From Mauremys mutica (Eukaryota; Chordata; Testudines; Geoemydidae), in NCBI RefSeq assembly GCF_020497125.1, contig NC_059079.1, forward strand, positions 9,629,553-9,693,552: DNA of 64,000 nt. The letters are read 5' to 3'. Positions 11,754 to 24,344 of this stretch are shown here, piece after piece. Each line of letters begins with the position of its first letter. The first letter of the stretch is position 1. The position numbers were made by a program, and so were the translations under genes. The notes under the pieces were generated by a model. The model ran no database searches and had not been told where the DNA came from. It saw only the letters and a list, made by a program, of their open reading frames with translations.

Positions 11754-14700
11754 TATGTAGAATTGGTCTTCCTAATAAAGTCCCTTAACCCACACATTAA
11801 AATGCATTAGTGAATAAATATTGATGGAATTCTTTTAGAGAGTTATGGATAAGTTTTAGTACACTTGTGTGGAAAAGTTAATATTCAGACTTAGTATGTG
11901 TATAATTTAAATTTCCAGTATACATAAGTTAATGATAAGGATGGGCAAAAATTGAATCTTTTCATGTTAATTAAATGATTATTTAAAAAAAAAATAAACC
12001 TATTTGAAATTAAATTTAAAATTGACAACCCATGTTTAGTCCTAAATGTTTTTTTATTAAAATCATTTAAATTAAATATAAAAAAATTATTAAGCAGTTC
12101 ATATTTGCTGCCAAATTTTAAAGAAAGTCAAATCAGTGAACTCGTGGAAGTCATGGGCTAAGCACCTGAAACCAGAGTTCATTGAAGTTTCATACCAGCT
12201 TTTGACAGCAGTAATTTCTTCTGCAGGTACAGAGTGAATATTTTCTTCAGTTCAGTTCAATGAGTAATTCATTCAAAGTTAAGAAACGAACTGGGAGTTG
12301 AAAAAAACGGGAAAGCTTGTTTTCCTCTTCCAATCTCTGAATTAAAACTAGGTGTGAGAGGATGAAATCTACTAGTTCTAAAATCTTGGCGTCCAGAAAC
12401 AATCCGTTCAATTCACTATCTACAGATAAAACTCACTTTGTTTAATAAATCAGCTTTGAATGCAAAATAATATTTTGATAAACATTTTATGTATCCAGCA
12501 CATTTAAGGTAGTTTTATTTAATTAATACAAATTAAAATGCTGTATTTTGTGCATTTTTTATTAAATGTGAACTTCCATCCACAACGAATTAGGCACGTC
12601 ACAAGTAAAAAAAAAATTTAAAAAATGTAAAATTAAATTCATTTTATTTTAAACACAGAATGCCAAAGTGTCATGCTAACTAGTAATTACAGCATTTTGT
12701 AACATATTACTCTTCACCAAATGTAAAAATGTCTTTTTCAAATAAATAGGAATTTATTCACTGTTAAAAAAAATGCAACTCAATCCATTTTTTAAATCTT
12801 CCCATATACACCTGTGAGAGATGAACTGATGTGTGAAAGCTGTGTAGCCTGGGACATGGTCTGATCCCCACTCAGTTTCAAACAAACAGCTTTTCTTCAG
12901 TGCTTCTTAACAAGAGACTAGCCTGCTGTGCAGCATTTATTTCACAGTCATATCAAGGTTAAGAGATGTCATTACTGAGAAATGACCCCACAACATCCCA
13001 TCCAAATGTAACTACGCTAATCTGAGATCTATTTGTTGGTTCTTGCCATGCCAGTTTTACAGCATTAAATATAAGAAAAAAGAATAGCTTTTGTGGGACA
13101 AATATTATTCAATCACACATGGAAAAGATCTTGTTAAATATAATTTCCATAAAATGAAAGTGTTTCAGACTCAGAATCTACTATTAACTATTTTATAATC
13201 ACAAACAAAAACTTATTTACGGTCAAATGTGGTCAATAAAACTAACATAAAATTGTTTTTAAAAAGCCCTATGAAGTAAAAATTAATAGCTCTGGAGTTG
13301 GATTCCTTACATTCCATTTTAATTCCAAAGTACAACACTACGGCATTATGAAATAAACAGTATTTTCCTTCTTCATTAACTCATCTGTAACTGCACTGAT
13401 TTCAATAACATTCCTCTGCTATTCTAAGCTTGAAAGGCATGCTCTGGTTATAGTGTTATGTTGGTATAAAGCACAATGCCAGACTGATGTGCTGAACAAA
13501 AGTGATCAAAGTTGAAGTAATTTTAGCCAACGCACAAGCATTCTGCTGTATTATTCTACCAGAATGACATCTGTTGAGCAACTCGTCACAGAATAAACTA
13601 GTTGTTGTAGACAGGCCTTGTCTGGCAGGGCACCATGTAAAACATATTAGGGTAATGTTTGATTAAACAAACTGCTGGGGCTAAATTCATAACTGGATTT
13701 TGAAAACATGCCAAAATAGTCCATTTAAAAACCACAGGCAGTTAAAGGAAAAAATAAGTTTGTTTTTTAAATATCATGCCACCTTTATCAATGCTGTAAC
13801 TATTTAAGGGATTCCCCTTTATTTGGTAATTCCAATGGCATTATAAAAAGAAAAGCAAAAAAGATTCAGAGGACAGAAGAGTTTGCTAATAAAATGTGAA
13901 ACCTCCCTCATGTTTATTAGCTGTTTCAATGTAAAGCTGTAATTCTGTAAGGGCGAGAAAGACCTAAACATTACACATAAACCAAAGTAAAAATTATTTT
14001 AAAAGCAGTGTGCTAGGCCAGTGGAATAAAAATATACAGCTATATTCTAGATGCAACTGATTAATTTGAGTCAGCATACAAATGGATAATAGACGCACTA
14101 GGTTTCCAAGAGAGAGGTGGTGGGTTGGGTTTTGCTAACAAGCTCATTTGCCATTAGTAGAGAGAGTGAAATCTTTACAGACTTGGTAAGCTTTTTGGTC
14201 ATCCGCATTTACTTTGATCAGTAAGAAAGAATAATTAGCAGTAGTGGCGCAGCCCAAAATCTGTATTCTTTTCATAACATCTAGATACCATGGCGACTGC
14301 ACATTACAGATGGTAGATACAATGTCTAGATGATAATCTCAATATATGATTATTTAAAACCAAATTAATATGTAAATGTTTTATTGGGTTCCAGAGGTTT
14401 AACTATTAAAAATATCAATTTTAATCACAAAATGAACCAAAAATGCTGTATTAACCTTTCTGCAGATGGGGACTGAGACATAATTCCTCTCAATGCATTC
14501 GACCCAACTGAACCTCCCCACATCAGAACATTTTCATGTAGGTGGAGGCGCAGGGGGAACAAGACAGGCGTGTTGATGTTGAGGAGCCCAAAGCAGGTAA
14601 CAGACTGAAGCATGTTACAGGATTTAGGCAAATTTCTATTTATTTTCTCTTGCACTATTTTTTTTTTAAATTATAAATATTTTGTTTAAGAAGGCATGTT

Positions 14701-14783
14701 CACAAAAAAATTCTTTGTTTGCAGATGCCAAATTGAACCAATATTCAAGGTTCTTCTTTGTCCATGCTGGTCAGGACACAACA
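11754..14783. other. AT-rich intron with no recognised element
   Basis: Long runs of A/T and words such as TTAAATTAAATAT dominate, and I see no LINE, SINE or TIR signature. 13440-13670 is less monotonous (it contains CAAAAGTGATCAAAG and CTCGTCACAGAATAAACTAG) and may be conserved non-coding sequence. There is no evidence for a gene. Confidence 0.5.
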
Positions 14784-14883
14784 GGGTAAAATTCACCTCA
14801 ATCCATAACACAAGGGCTCTACACAAGGTTAAGTGACGTGAAAAGTCTTTTAAGGGTCTTCTGTACCTCGGTGAATTTCACCC
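14784..14883. repeat. 100-bp short inverted-terminal-repeat element
   Basis: The left end GGGTAAAATTCACC and the reverse complement of the right end, GGGTGAAATTCACC, match at 13 of 14 positions and enclose a 72-base loop. It resembles a miniature element; no target duplication is clear. Confidence 0.5.
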
Positions 14884-15204
14884 AAAAGTAGTCAATTTCT
14901 CATCTTTTAATTAGAAAATTTGAAATCTAGCCTAATGAAATCTCTCACCAAATTTTAAAAATTAAAATTTTACAACTTCATCAGCAAAATTTGGCCATGC
15001 CTGAAACTACATCTTTGAATTAAAAAAAAAAAAATCACATCCAAGTCAAACCATAGTAATTTCCAGAGGGCTGTTTTCTGCATAACTAGGTACAGTGTTA
15101 TTTAAACAATGTACATAATGAACTATTGTTAGCTTTAATATTATTAAATATAATTTATGCAAAGCTTTAAATTGGCTGAAAAGCTGAAGGCTGTTCCAGG
15201 CATC

Positions 15205-15680
15205 TAGTCAGCATGAAAGACAGTGCAAAAATGAGAGTGTGAAAGAGAGACAAAAGGAGTAATAAAGTGAGAGGACTGTGAGGAATGTGGAATGCGAGTG
15301 GGGGGTGTACAAGGAAATGAGCTCAGATTGCATAGAGTACTGAAGGAGAGGATGAGTACCTACTCTGACGCTGTAACAGAATGGAAGCCAAATCAATAAA
15401 GCACATTTTAGGGGGAGAGGGCAGGGGCAATGAGGGAAAAATATGAATTAAGAACCGGTATAGAAAGAGATGAGAAGAGGGGAGACCAAAAGAGATCAAG
15501 TGATAGTAATCAAGACTATAGGTGACCAAAGCATAGACAAGAGTTTTAGCAATGGGGATAGTGAAGAAAGGGTGGATCTCAACAATATTACAGATGAAGA
15601 AGCAATGGGATTTAGCAAGAGTCTGATGTAGAAAATAGAGCCACAGACGATACAAGCTCATGAGCCTATGAGACTGGAAG
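15205..15680 (-). mobile_element. L2-type LINE fragment, reverse transcriptase C-terminal part
   Basis: Translated on the minus strand, 15470-15610 includes AKTLVYALVTYSLDYYHLI followed by FGLPSS. This is the familiar post-palm segment of L2/CR1-clade reverse transcriptases (AKTLVHALV.SRLDYCN). The reading frame is open for 112 codons but lacks the catalytic centre. The plus strand is strongly purine-rich here and on to about 16150, which fits antisense LINE sequence; I cannot confirm the part beyond 15680. Confidence 0.65.
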
Positions 15681-16460
15681 GCTAATGAAGTTAAGAGTTA
15701 CAGATAAGGGAGATAGGTCAGGGAAAAAAGGTTATAGTTGGAAAGAAATATTTGAGATGTACAAAGGACACCTAAAAGGATCGGATAAAAACATTTTGAG
15801 ATCTAAGAATGGTCAGAGGTGTTGGGCTAGACAGGTTGATTTGGGAGATATGCACACAGAAGTGATAGTTAAAACCCTGGGAGCAGATACAGTCACACTA
15901 AGATCGGACAGAGGCAGAAGATGAGGCAATCAGTAACAGAATCCTTAAGGACAGGGAAGCTGGGGAGGAGTCACCACTAAAGAATAGGCTGTTGATAGAG
16001 CAGTCAGCAATATAGATAGAGGAATCAGGAAACAGAGAGTCAAAGAAGCCAGGAGAAAAGAAAGCTAAGAAAAGTAATCAGCAGTGCTGACCATAAAAGG
16101 AAAACTCACTAACAGAGAAATCTTTTCAACTTGGTCAGGAAAAGGTGATTGGTGGTCAATCAAAAATAGAGTTATTTATCTTTAATATAAATATAAAGTA
16201 TGAACTATAATGAGTTCGGGCAGCTATCTGCTGCACAGGAATCACTGCTAACATCAACAACCATGGCAAAACTTCCAGTTAAAACAATGGGAGCTTGGGC
16301 CAACACAGTCAAGGAATTAACCAGTGATGCAATGAGAATGGGAGGGAGGGAAGAGAGATCGAGAGCACAAATTGGAGATACAAAGATTGGAAGGTCTAGG
16401 GAACAAGAAGAAGAGGCAAGGAAGCTAACTGCCAGGGGGACAGAAAAAGTCAGATGATTA
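15681..16460 (-). repeat. Purine-rich continuation, possibly LINE-derived
   Basis: The plus strand is dominated by GA-rich words (AGGAGAAAAG, GGGAGATAGG, GGAGGGAGGG), as in the adjoining L2-type fragment. Two short plus-strand open frames (79 and 85 codons) are charged low-complexity translations and have no recognisable domain. Confidence 0.35.
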
Positions 16461-18507
16461 AAGATTGTGGAATAATCTTATTCCTGCAGTGTGTTCTTAT
16501 GATTTTTAATTTACCGTTTCTAAAAAACTACAAGTTTAAAATCCATAATCCCCCCTATACACTGCACATTATATTAAGCAACTACATTAAATACCTGACA
16601 ATAAATTTAGCATATCAATAAATGTTTTAAAGCAATGCATTTCAAAAGGTATACATCTTACAGATTATCCTAGTGATGTTGCTTGTTTCTTAAGGCCAAT
16701 GTCTCACCATGTAAGTCTTAAAGTATAATCAGCCTCTGATTTCTAGCATCTTGTTGATATTTAAGTTATTTCATACAGTAAATCTTGTAACTATGACTTC
16801 AAAAATCAGATGGTTTTAAAACAGTTTTGTCCACTTCTGAGACAGTTCTTACAATTGCAGTGGTCAAGAGAGTTTTTCTTTTTGTTTGCTGTGCTGAAAT
16901 TCTTAATTACAATTGCATTTGTGTTTGATTCACTGTGTTAGAACCTAAAGAAGAAAATATCTCTAACAAAAATAGCTAAAAACTGGACCAGATGCAACAG
17001 AGAAGAAAAAGTATGATTATAGATAAATGGCAATTGGCAATTTTTTGTTTTGTCTTAACAGGGTTCTGTATCACATCACACAAACCAGAATTCAAACAGT
17101 TGTTAAACTATAATGTCTGCACTAATTAATGATTTATAAGATTAGGCAGCTCTCTTTCTTTAAATACATTTTTTGCTTTTAATATCTCTGGTAAGACTTT
17201 ATACTTTTCTGTTTTGTAACTTTTCCCCATAAATAGGTGAAACTGCCTTTCTTGTTTAGGAGAGAAAAAATTACACGATGTATTGTTTGCTCTATTTTAA
17301 CTATTTAAAATGAAATGAACAAAACCCTCAATACCTCTATACTATTTACATGTAGAGATATTTCCCTCACAATTAAGATTTTGTAAGTTTTTTTTCATCA
17401 AAACCCTAATAAGGTTTCATATTGCCTAAACTGAGCTCTCAAGAATTATTTTAAAATCCAATTTACTATTTCCACTAGCACTTCAGAAAATTACAACGCA
17501 AAAAGTCATGAGAAAAATCTCTGCTAAACCTTCACATTCCACCTATCCATAGTTAAACAGTTTATTTTATGTACCACATTGTATGTCCACTTATAAGTTC
17601 AAAGGGTTACTTTTGATTAAATGGAAATATGTCAAATCAAATACGGAAAAACATTTTAAATTACTGTTACAAATTGAGTTTTGCCACATTGTAGAACTCA
17701 GGTTGTGTAAACATTTCCTTTGGAAAGCTTGTTGAGTTTATTACATAAGTGTAACAATTGTCCCTGCTCTGGAAATTAGTATGCATGAATTCTGGCCAGG
17801 GATTCTTCCTTTTCACAATTTAAAGAAGCAGCTACACTTAACCAATCTAAGTAATGAAAAAAAGAAATCGAAGCATAAGACACTTTTCGATCTTTTCAAT
17901 TCTCATGCTTTATGGGAAAATTATTCCTGGGCTCAGAATTTTGCTGGCCATTATTACATTAAAATAAACCACTGCCTTTGGGTATCCGGGGAAAGATGTG
18001 CAATTTTACATTGTACATTATGCAACATTTCCCACAAAAAAAGATTTTAAAAATAGGTATACTGGGAAGGACTGTCAAATGTTCCCAATATACGCCACAA
18101 TAGTCAGTGGCACAGATTTTTTTATTTTTTGAGGAGGGAAAAGGAGGAGGTAGAAGGATATAAATACAGCATACATTTCTTACTTTTCCATTATTATGGA
18201 TTGACTTAAAAATCGGGAAGGGGCAGGCAAGGTTTTCAGAGAAGTGAATACTTAGGTAAATGACAAACTTGGAGGGATCACCATGCTCTCAAGTTTTGTT
18301 GAAACTAATTTTATTGAAGAAAACATACTGAATATGCAGAAATGCCTATTCTATAAAAAATTCTGTATGCAAGCAGTCTGCTACAAAGCAGTGGATGATT
18401 TTTCAAGACACGCACTTGAGAGGTAGATCAACCTCAAGTTCACATGCACAATTACCTTGACTCAATGCAGCATCACATCATCTGGATGACTATCAATGCT
18501 CAGTACA
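16461..18507. other. AT-rich intron with no recognised element
   Basis: Non-repetitive AT-rich sequence with short A and T runs. I see no TE signature, exon or RNA gene. An 89-codon open frame near 17.8-18.05 kb has no recognisable homology. Confidence 0.5.
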
Positions 18508-18612
18508 GTGTAATTGTAGCCATGTTGGTCCCAAAATATGGTGGGTTAGGTAACAGAAGTTGGTCTAATAAAATATATTACACCTCACCCACCTTGTCTC
18601 TCTAATGATCAG
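18508..18612 (-). repeat. Interspersed repeat, possibly Penelope-like 3' tail
   Basis: GTAATTGTAGCCATGTTGGT, then GTTGGTCTAATAAAATAT and CTCACCCACCTTGTCTCTCT, is a diverged copy of a repeat I know in sauropsid genomes. It resembles the tail segment at 40410-40540 in layout, so a Penelope-like origin is possible. Confidence 0.5.
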
Positions 18613-19363
18613 GACACTCAGAATAATCTAAATTACTTCCTTTTCACTTACCTTTTGTAGATTCCAGTTAACTGATGCAAAAACCTAGAGACTACAGAAG
18701 GCTCCTACATTTCTAATACTTTAAAAAGCCATTTGTTTACAAAAAACTACATTTCAATGGTCCACTCACCTAAAATTTCTAAACTCCACCCAGTATAGTC
18801 GCACTATTCCTCTGTATGCTATACCACCTGTTTTAATGATACCATCAGACTTGTAGATAGCCAGTACATTACAATTTATCAACATCTTATACACAACAGT
18901 TACCTGATACCCCTTTCATCAGCAGAAATACCAATTATAACCTCTTGCAGTTTCCTGAACAAGTTTACTATACAAGCTTTTATACTTTTTAGTATCCCAT
19001 TTTATTGTCTCTATTTGGTCTTTTGGCCCAATATTTAAAAAATGTTCTCATTTCTCTATCTGAGAGACCAACATATTTTTATCTATCTGCTATATCATAT
19101 ACCAGAATAATATTTTTAAATATATTTATATATTTTGTGTATATATATAAAAATAAAATCAAAAACATAAATCCACAATAAAATAACCCATTGGTCATTT
19201 TAAACAAGCTTTGGAGAGACCTGTGTAGAACAGCTAAATTGAAGACACATCCTAAAATGTCAGAGGAGAACATTTGAACTTTGCAAAAGCTAAAACTATT
19301 CTATCACCTCTATAAGATGAGTAAAAAAGAGAAGAAAATAATCTAATAGTTCACTCTGTAGTC

Positions 19364-19393
19364 TTTTTTTTTTTTTTGGGGTGGAGGGGGGGG
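19364..19393. repeat. poly-T/poly-G tract
   Basis: T14 followed by a G-rich run (GGGGTGGAGGGGGGGGG). Low complexity; it could be the tail of an old retroelement. Confidence 0.8.
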
Positions 19394-19639
19394 GAAGAGT
19401 GGAGAATATGACCCCAACTCCTGGACTGATCTTTTAAAAGAAAATATGAAATGATCTTTAAAAATAAAAAAAAAATCAAACTACTGTTTGGAATGACTTT
19501 TCCATCTGATGTAAGAAGAGTATTGCTATTATAATGATTTACTATTAGTATAATGCCATAGAGGCACATGGCACAGAACAAGAGGATGGTTGTGCCAAAC
19601 AAATGACAGGTGCCCTGCCCCAAAAGAAAGACTTGCTAT

Positions 19640-20065
19640 CTGAGGGCACCTGCAGGAGCATTACAAAACAAACAGCACAATTTAATACATACACGGAGCA
19701 ATGAAGAGTCATTTTAGTTAGAATGCCTTACAGAACAGGTGAGCTTCAAAAAGCATAATGGAGCTTTGCAAATGTTAGTCAAGATGCTACTGAAAGCCTA
19801 CCTGACAGTGTGTAAAAAGATTGGAAGTGGCTAAAGTGAAAAGGAAAAGCTTAAATTTATATGGAAGCTGATGAGAAACCAGGTTCTCAAGAAACCGAGG
19901 AGAGGGGCAAGTGTGTTCAAAACAAGTGTGAAAGGAAACTTATTTTGGCAGCAACATGCTGGATGGGTTCTAACGGGAAGACAGATGTGAGGTTGGGTTA
20001 AACAAGGTATGACATAATTAGAGTGCGAACTAAGTGTGGCACTGGGAATTGAAAGGAAAGGATGT
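19640..20065 (-). mobile_element. L2-type LINE fragment near RT C-terminus
   Basis: On the minus strand one frame reads PIQHVAAKISFLSHLF and, after a frame change, NTLAPLLGFLRTWFLISFHI. Together these fit the L2-type IQNAAAK...TPLL..LHWLPVS.RI segment. The frame change shows it is dead. The order on the strand shows it is a copy separate from that at 15205-15680. Confidence 0.55.
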
Positions 20066-20854
20066 TTGGGATTGAGATTTACTAACATGACCATCTTGTC
20101 TGTGTCAGATTATGTAAAAACTCCCCAAGCTATTAGTACCAGTTATTTTGTTAACATAAATATGTAAACCATTTTCAAGAAATGTGTGACTTTTTAAAGT
20201 ACCGCCATTTGTAAATCTTGGTCATGTTAGCAAATCTCCATCTTGACTAACATATGCAAAGCTCTAAGTGAGATTGCTTAATGGTACATTTTATCTACAC
20301 ATTCAGGCATTTTGTGAAAGATGACAGGTAACTGGTAGCAAGCAGTCTATTACAGGATAAGCACTCTGTCATATAGATCATTATCCAGGACTGACTGCCC
20401 TTTTTACAACAATTCAACACGCACCACAAAGCGGAAATTGCCATTTCAAACTGTCAGTCCATGATTAAACAGCTTCTAATTCGCTATAAAATTAAAACAG
20501 TTGCCAGCAAATTGTGATTGCTATTGTTACAGCTCCAGCTGCTTTCCTCTTCCCAAAAAGTCAATGGATTGCCAATCATCACACATATTTTGGTACAGAA
20601 TGACAAATTACAGAAGCAATGAAATGAAAACAAAGTAGGTGAAAAGATAGAATACACATTTAAAATTCCATTGAAGATGACAGCAAAAATTACTCTTTAT
20701 TAATTGTTGAACAAATTCTGAAAGTCCACCCTCAGAAAAACTACCATTGATTTCAGTGAGAATCAGGTCCTCTGGGTATAGACCTTTACTATTAGTATTA
20801 AAAGACTATTTTTGTGTGGCACCTTTTATCAGAGTCAGCGTCACTTAGTTTAAG

Positions 20855-21215
20855 GTCAGAATGTCGGGATCCGTGGAAGACCAGTACCAGCAACCGAGAT
20901 GAGGACAGTCTGGCCTGGTGGTCAGTACTGTGATCTGGAACCAGAGCCAATGGTCAGGTTCAGAGTCAGGAACCAGTTGTCAGAACTGAACGTCAGAGCC
21001 AAGGTCAGACAGGGAAAAGGAGCTGAAGCCAAGAGTCAGCACTGAGTCAGAAGCCAAAGAGCTGTAGCCTGGGGTCAGAGCCGGAGTAGTCAGAAACCAG
21101 GGTGACAGGGCTCAGGGACCAGAACGAGGCTGAGATAGGAGCTGGGAACAGGGCACTGTTAAAGTCAGAAACTGGGATGAGGCTGGGGGTCAGGTAGTGG
21201 GCAGCAGGGACTGTC
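20855..21215. repeat. GTCAG-rich minisatellite-like repeat
   Basis: The stretch is built from many variants of a GTCAGARCCAR unit about 10-20 bases long (GGTCAGGTTCAGAGTCAGGA, AACGTCAGAGCCAAGGTCAG and similar). It is more GC-rich than its surroundings. I associate such arrays with turtle LTR or transposon interiors, but no LTR ends are visible here. Confidence 0.6.
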
Positions 21216-22267
21216 GCAGCATCAAGCCAGGATTCACCTTTTTGCACTGACAACTTCCTCTCTCTCTTTCTGGCTTATTTAGAATACCTGATCCAATCAG
21301 GGACTCCGGAGCTCCTCCCATCAGATCTCTGTGGGCTGTACCATTAGTGGAGAGTAAGGCCTAATGAGCAGAGAATGTTGGGCATACTAAACTGAACAGC
21401 AATTTTGTCACTTTGGTTAACAAGGAGATTAATGGCAGTTAGGCACCCAACTCTTATTGAAATTCAATGAGAGGTAAGCATCTAACTCCTATTTGTGCCT
21501 CTGAAATTCTCCCCCAGATCAAAATCATTCTCACTTGTGACCTAAAGGAGGATTTAAACCCTCATCTCCAGAAAGGGCAGCAATGCCGCTGGCCCCTAAT
21601 GGATTTGCTTTCACATGAAACTGCACTGTTGACAGTATCCTTTTTTGCTGTCTTCTGGGTAAAAAAAATTTGACCTCAGTGACAAAGTTTCAGAAGCTGC
21701 TATAATCTGGGATTCCAGAAAATGTTTCTTAGAGACAAAGCACATTTTAAGTAACAGGTCTATCCATTTTAAATTACAATCAACTGGAGAAATAGAGCAT
21801 CACTAGGAACAATAGGATTTTGTCATTTGCTTTTTACTTTCTAAGCTTTAGCACTGTGAATAAATACATTTTCAACATAAAAAGCATTTTGTTTTATCTA
21901 CTGGAAGGAACCTGAACACAAAACCTAGTCAAGGAAAATGGTCCAGTAACTATTCAATAATTTAATTTTTGTAATAGAAGAAAACTAGTTTAATCTACAT
22001 ACCTTGTGAACTGAAGTACTCTACAAGTAACTATGCTTACTGTGTGGGGAATCCTCCAAGACTCCCTTATTCTTCACCTTTTACTTCCTACTTCATACCA
22101 CCTCCAGGCGTCTGGTCACAGCAATCCTCCCACTTAAAGACACCTGGACAGGTCTCCCTCTGGAGCTCAATGTTCATTCCAAGTACTAGCCAAAGTGAGA
22201 TGTCAAAAGAGGGACACAAGGTACTCCCTTTAAATCCACAGGTTTAGCACACTATATTGATATTCAC

Positions 22268-22378
22268 ACAATCATAGAAATGTTAGCCTGGATGGGCCCT
22301 TGAAAGGTCATCTAGTGCCAAGTACACTTTGCACAGGGAACTGGACCCAATGGCCTCTCAAGGTCCCTATTTTGATGT
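22268..22378. mobile_element. Two CR1 3' ends head to head
   Basis: CAATCATAGAAATGTTAGCC then GGTCATCTAGTGCCAAG is a CR1 3' end in reverse orientation. It is followed at once by GGAACTGGACCCAATGGCCT then CAAGGTCCCTATTTTGATG, a CR1 3' end in forward orientation. Either one CR1 inserted next to another or a rearrangement occurred. Confidence 0.6.
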
Positions 22379-24344
22379 TACTATAGTGGGGCAAATGTCT
22401 TCAAATAGTGAGGGATTCACATCCTCCTCTTTGTGTACCACTTGCAATGCCAACTGTATATAGAGGAAAAATGGGATGTGACATGAGTGTATTGTCTGTA
22501 ATGCCTTGCTGGTAATGTGAAAGCATATTAGAGAAAATGGACTACTCACAACCCTGCCTATCAATTTCTCCACAGTTCACTTGCTTTACTATAAGTTCTT
22601 AATGTTAAGTACTTTGCAGGATCTTGTGTGTTACCAAGAGAAATCTGAACTCAATGCTTAAATATGTCTTGTATTCTAAGTACATAGGACTTCTCTCATC
22701 AAAACATTTCTTTTTGTAAATATCAATCTAAGAGAGCAGGATATTCCTCAACAAAAATGAATGGGGACCCATACATTCCACTTAAACACGCAGTCTATGG
22801 GCAACATTTTAAATTCAAGTCAAAATTAAAGTAGGATTATGAGCTTTTGGTCAACTATTTAGTAACTAAAATAATGCTCTGTAGCCGCTCCATCTCATTT
22901 TCACAGCTGACAAATCACTACTAATGCTGGCATTCTCCTTGGCAGAGTATTACTACCCTGAAAGTATTTATTATAATTGAAATTTGTTTCCACTCTGATC
23001 AGGCAAAAATAAGTTAGCTGTTAGCTTCATTTTGAATTTTTTTCTGCAGCTGCATTATTAGTATAGCATACTGTAAAATCAAAGCATTACACTCCAACAT
23101 ACATATACCAATTACAAAATGTTTATTAACACTGAAGTTTGTGCTTTTAAGTATGCATAAAGTGTCCTATTATGCCATTAACAAGCAGTCCTCCTGTATA
23201 CATAGAAGTAATATTTAAAGAGAGAATTCAGTCTATTTAACTATTCACTAACAAAGCTATTCCTTAGCTCATCCCTGCCATAACGTGCTCTATTCAGACA
23301 CATATGGGAAACGACATTAAATAACTACTGCAAACCATGGACTTCTGGTATTAGTGCTACACATTGCATACCCCTATTCATTATTCCACCTCCCTTGTTT
23401 AATCTATCATTAAGATTCAGTGACCCTACACTAAATTTAAAGCAGATCCTTCCTTCCTCCCATGCCTAAATTCACATACTTTTCTAGCTGGGGATGCCCT
23501 CGAGTATTAGCTACACTACAGGGTTTCTCTAATCTCAGCTCTGAACTATGTTGTGCTATAGAAGCAAGAAATTGCTGTTTTACATCTTTAACTATGGAGG
23601 CTTCCACCAAAAACCCTATCTCATTTACTTAATATGATAAAGAAAAAAATCCCCTTATTTAACATATATTTAATAAACAAAGATAAAAAATATATAAAGG
23701 GTGATATTTTAATGTGCGATTTCTCCCCATCTCAAATTCAACACATCTTATTTCACTTGCAACACAATTCACAAGCTGTTGGACGTTTACCGATAATGTT
23801 AGGTCATCAAAAGCTAGCTCCTTGTTTTCATTTAAAGAGGCTCCATTTCAATGAGAAAAAGGATTTTAATAATCAAAAATTAAAAGAGTAACAAGAGGAT
23901 GAGAGTTTATTTAGTTCCATGTTTAAAGAAAATTACTAACAAAATGCAGGGCAAACACATCTGTTCCAAATCACTTCCCTTTTTAATGTTGCATCCCTCC
24001 CCCCATCCTCCATCTGGGTTTTTGTCTACACAGATTGTAGATCAGCAGTGGTGGGATTGCAGGTGAAATTGTATTGAAAGGTTCCAGCACACGTCTGAAT
24101 AAAAGAGAGAGAATGAATTCCATATTTAAAATATAAACTGTGCAACTGTATTTTTAGCAATGAGTCAATTATAAACATTTTTCCTTTCATGAAAAATAAA
24201 AAAGTAAGTGAATTAGCTCATCATATTTAGTGCCTTTATAAAACAAAGTTAAAAGCAGTGTTGCAGTGAGTGAAGCACTAGTGAAACTTGCTTCCCTCTG
24301 ATGTGATATGAGAAAATGACTTGAGCAAAATTGTAATTTAAATA
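22379..24344. other. Intron with no recognised element
   Basis: AT-rich sequence, apart from 22376-22570 with a short open frame that has no domain. I see no repeat family I can name and no splice-flanked open exon. Confidence 0.45.

Noticed and set aside
20855..21215. CRISPR-like or structured array
   Set aside because: Units are short, degenerate and without spacer regularity; it is a minisatellite-like repeat.
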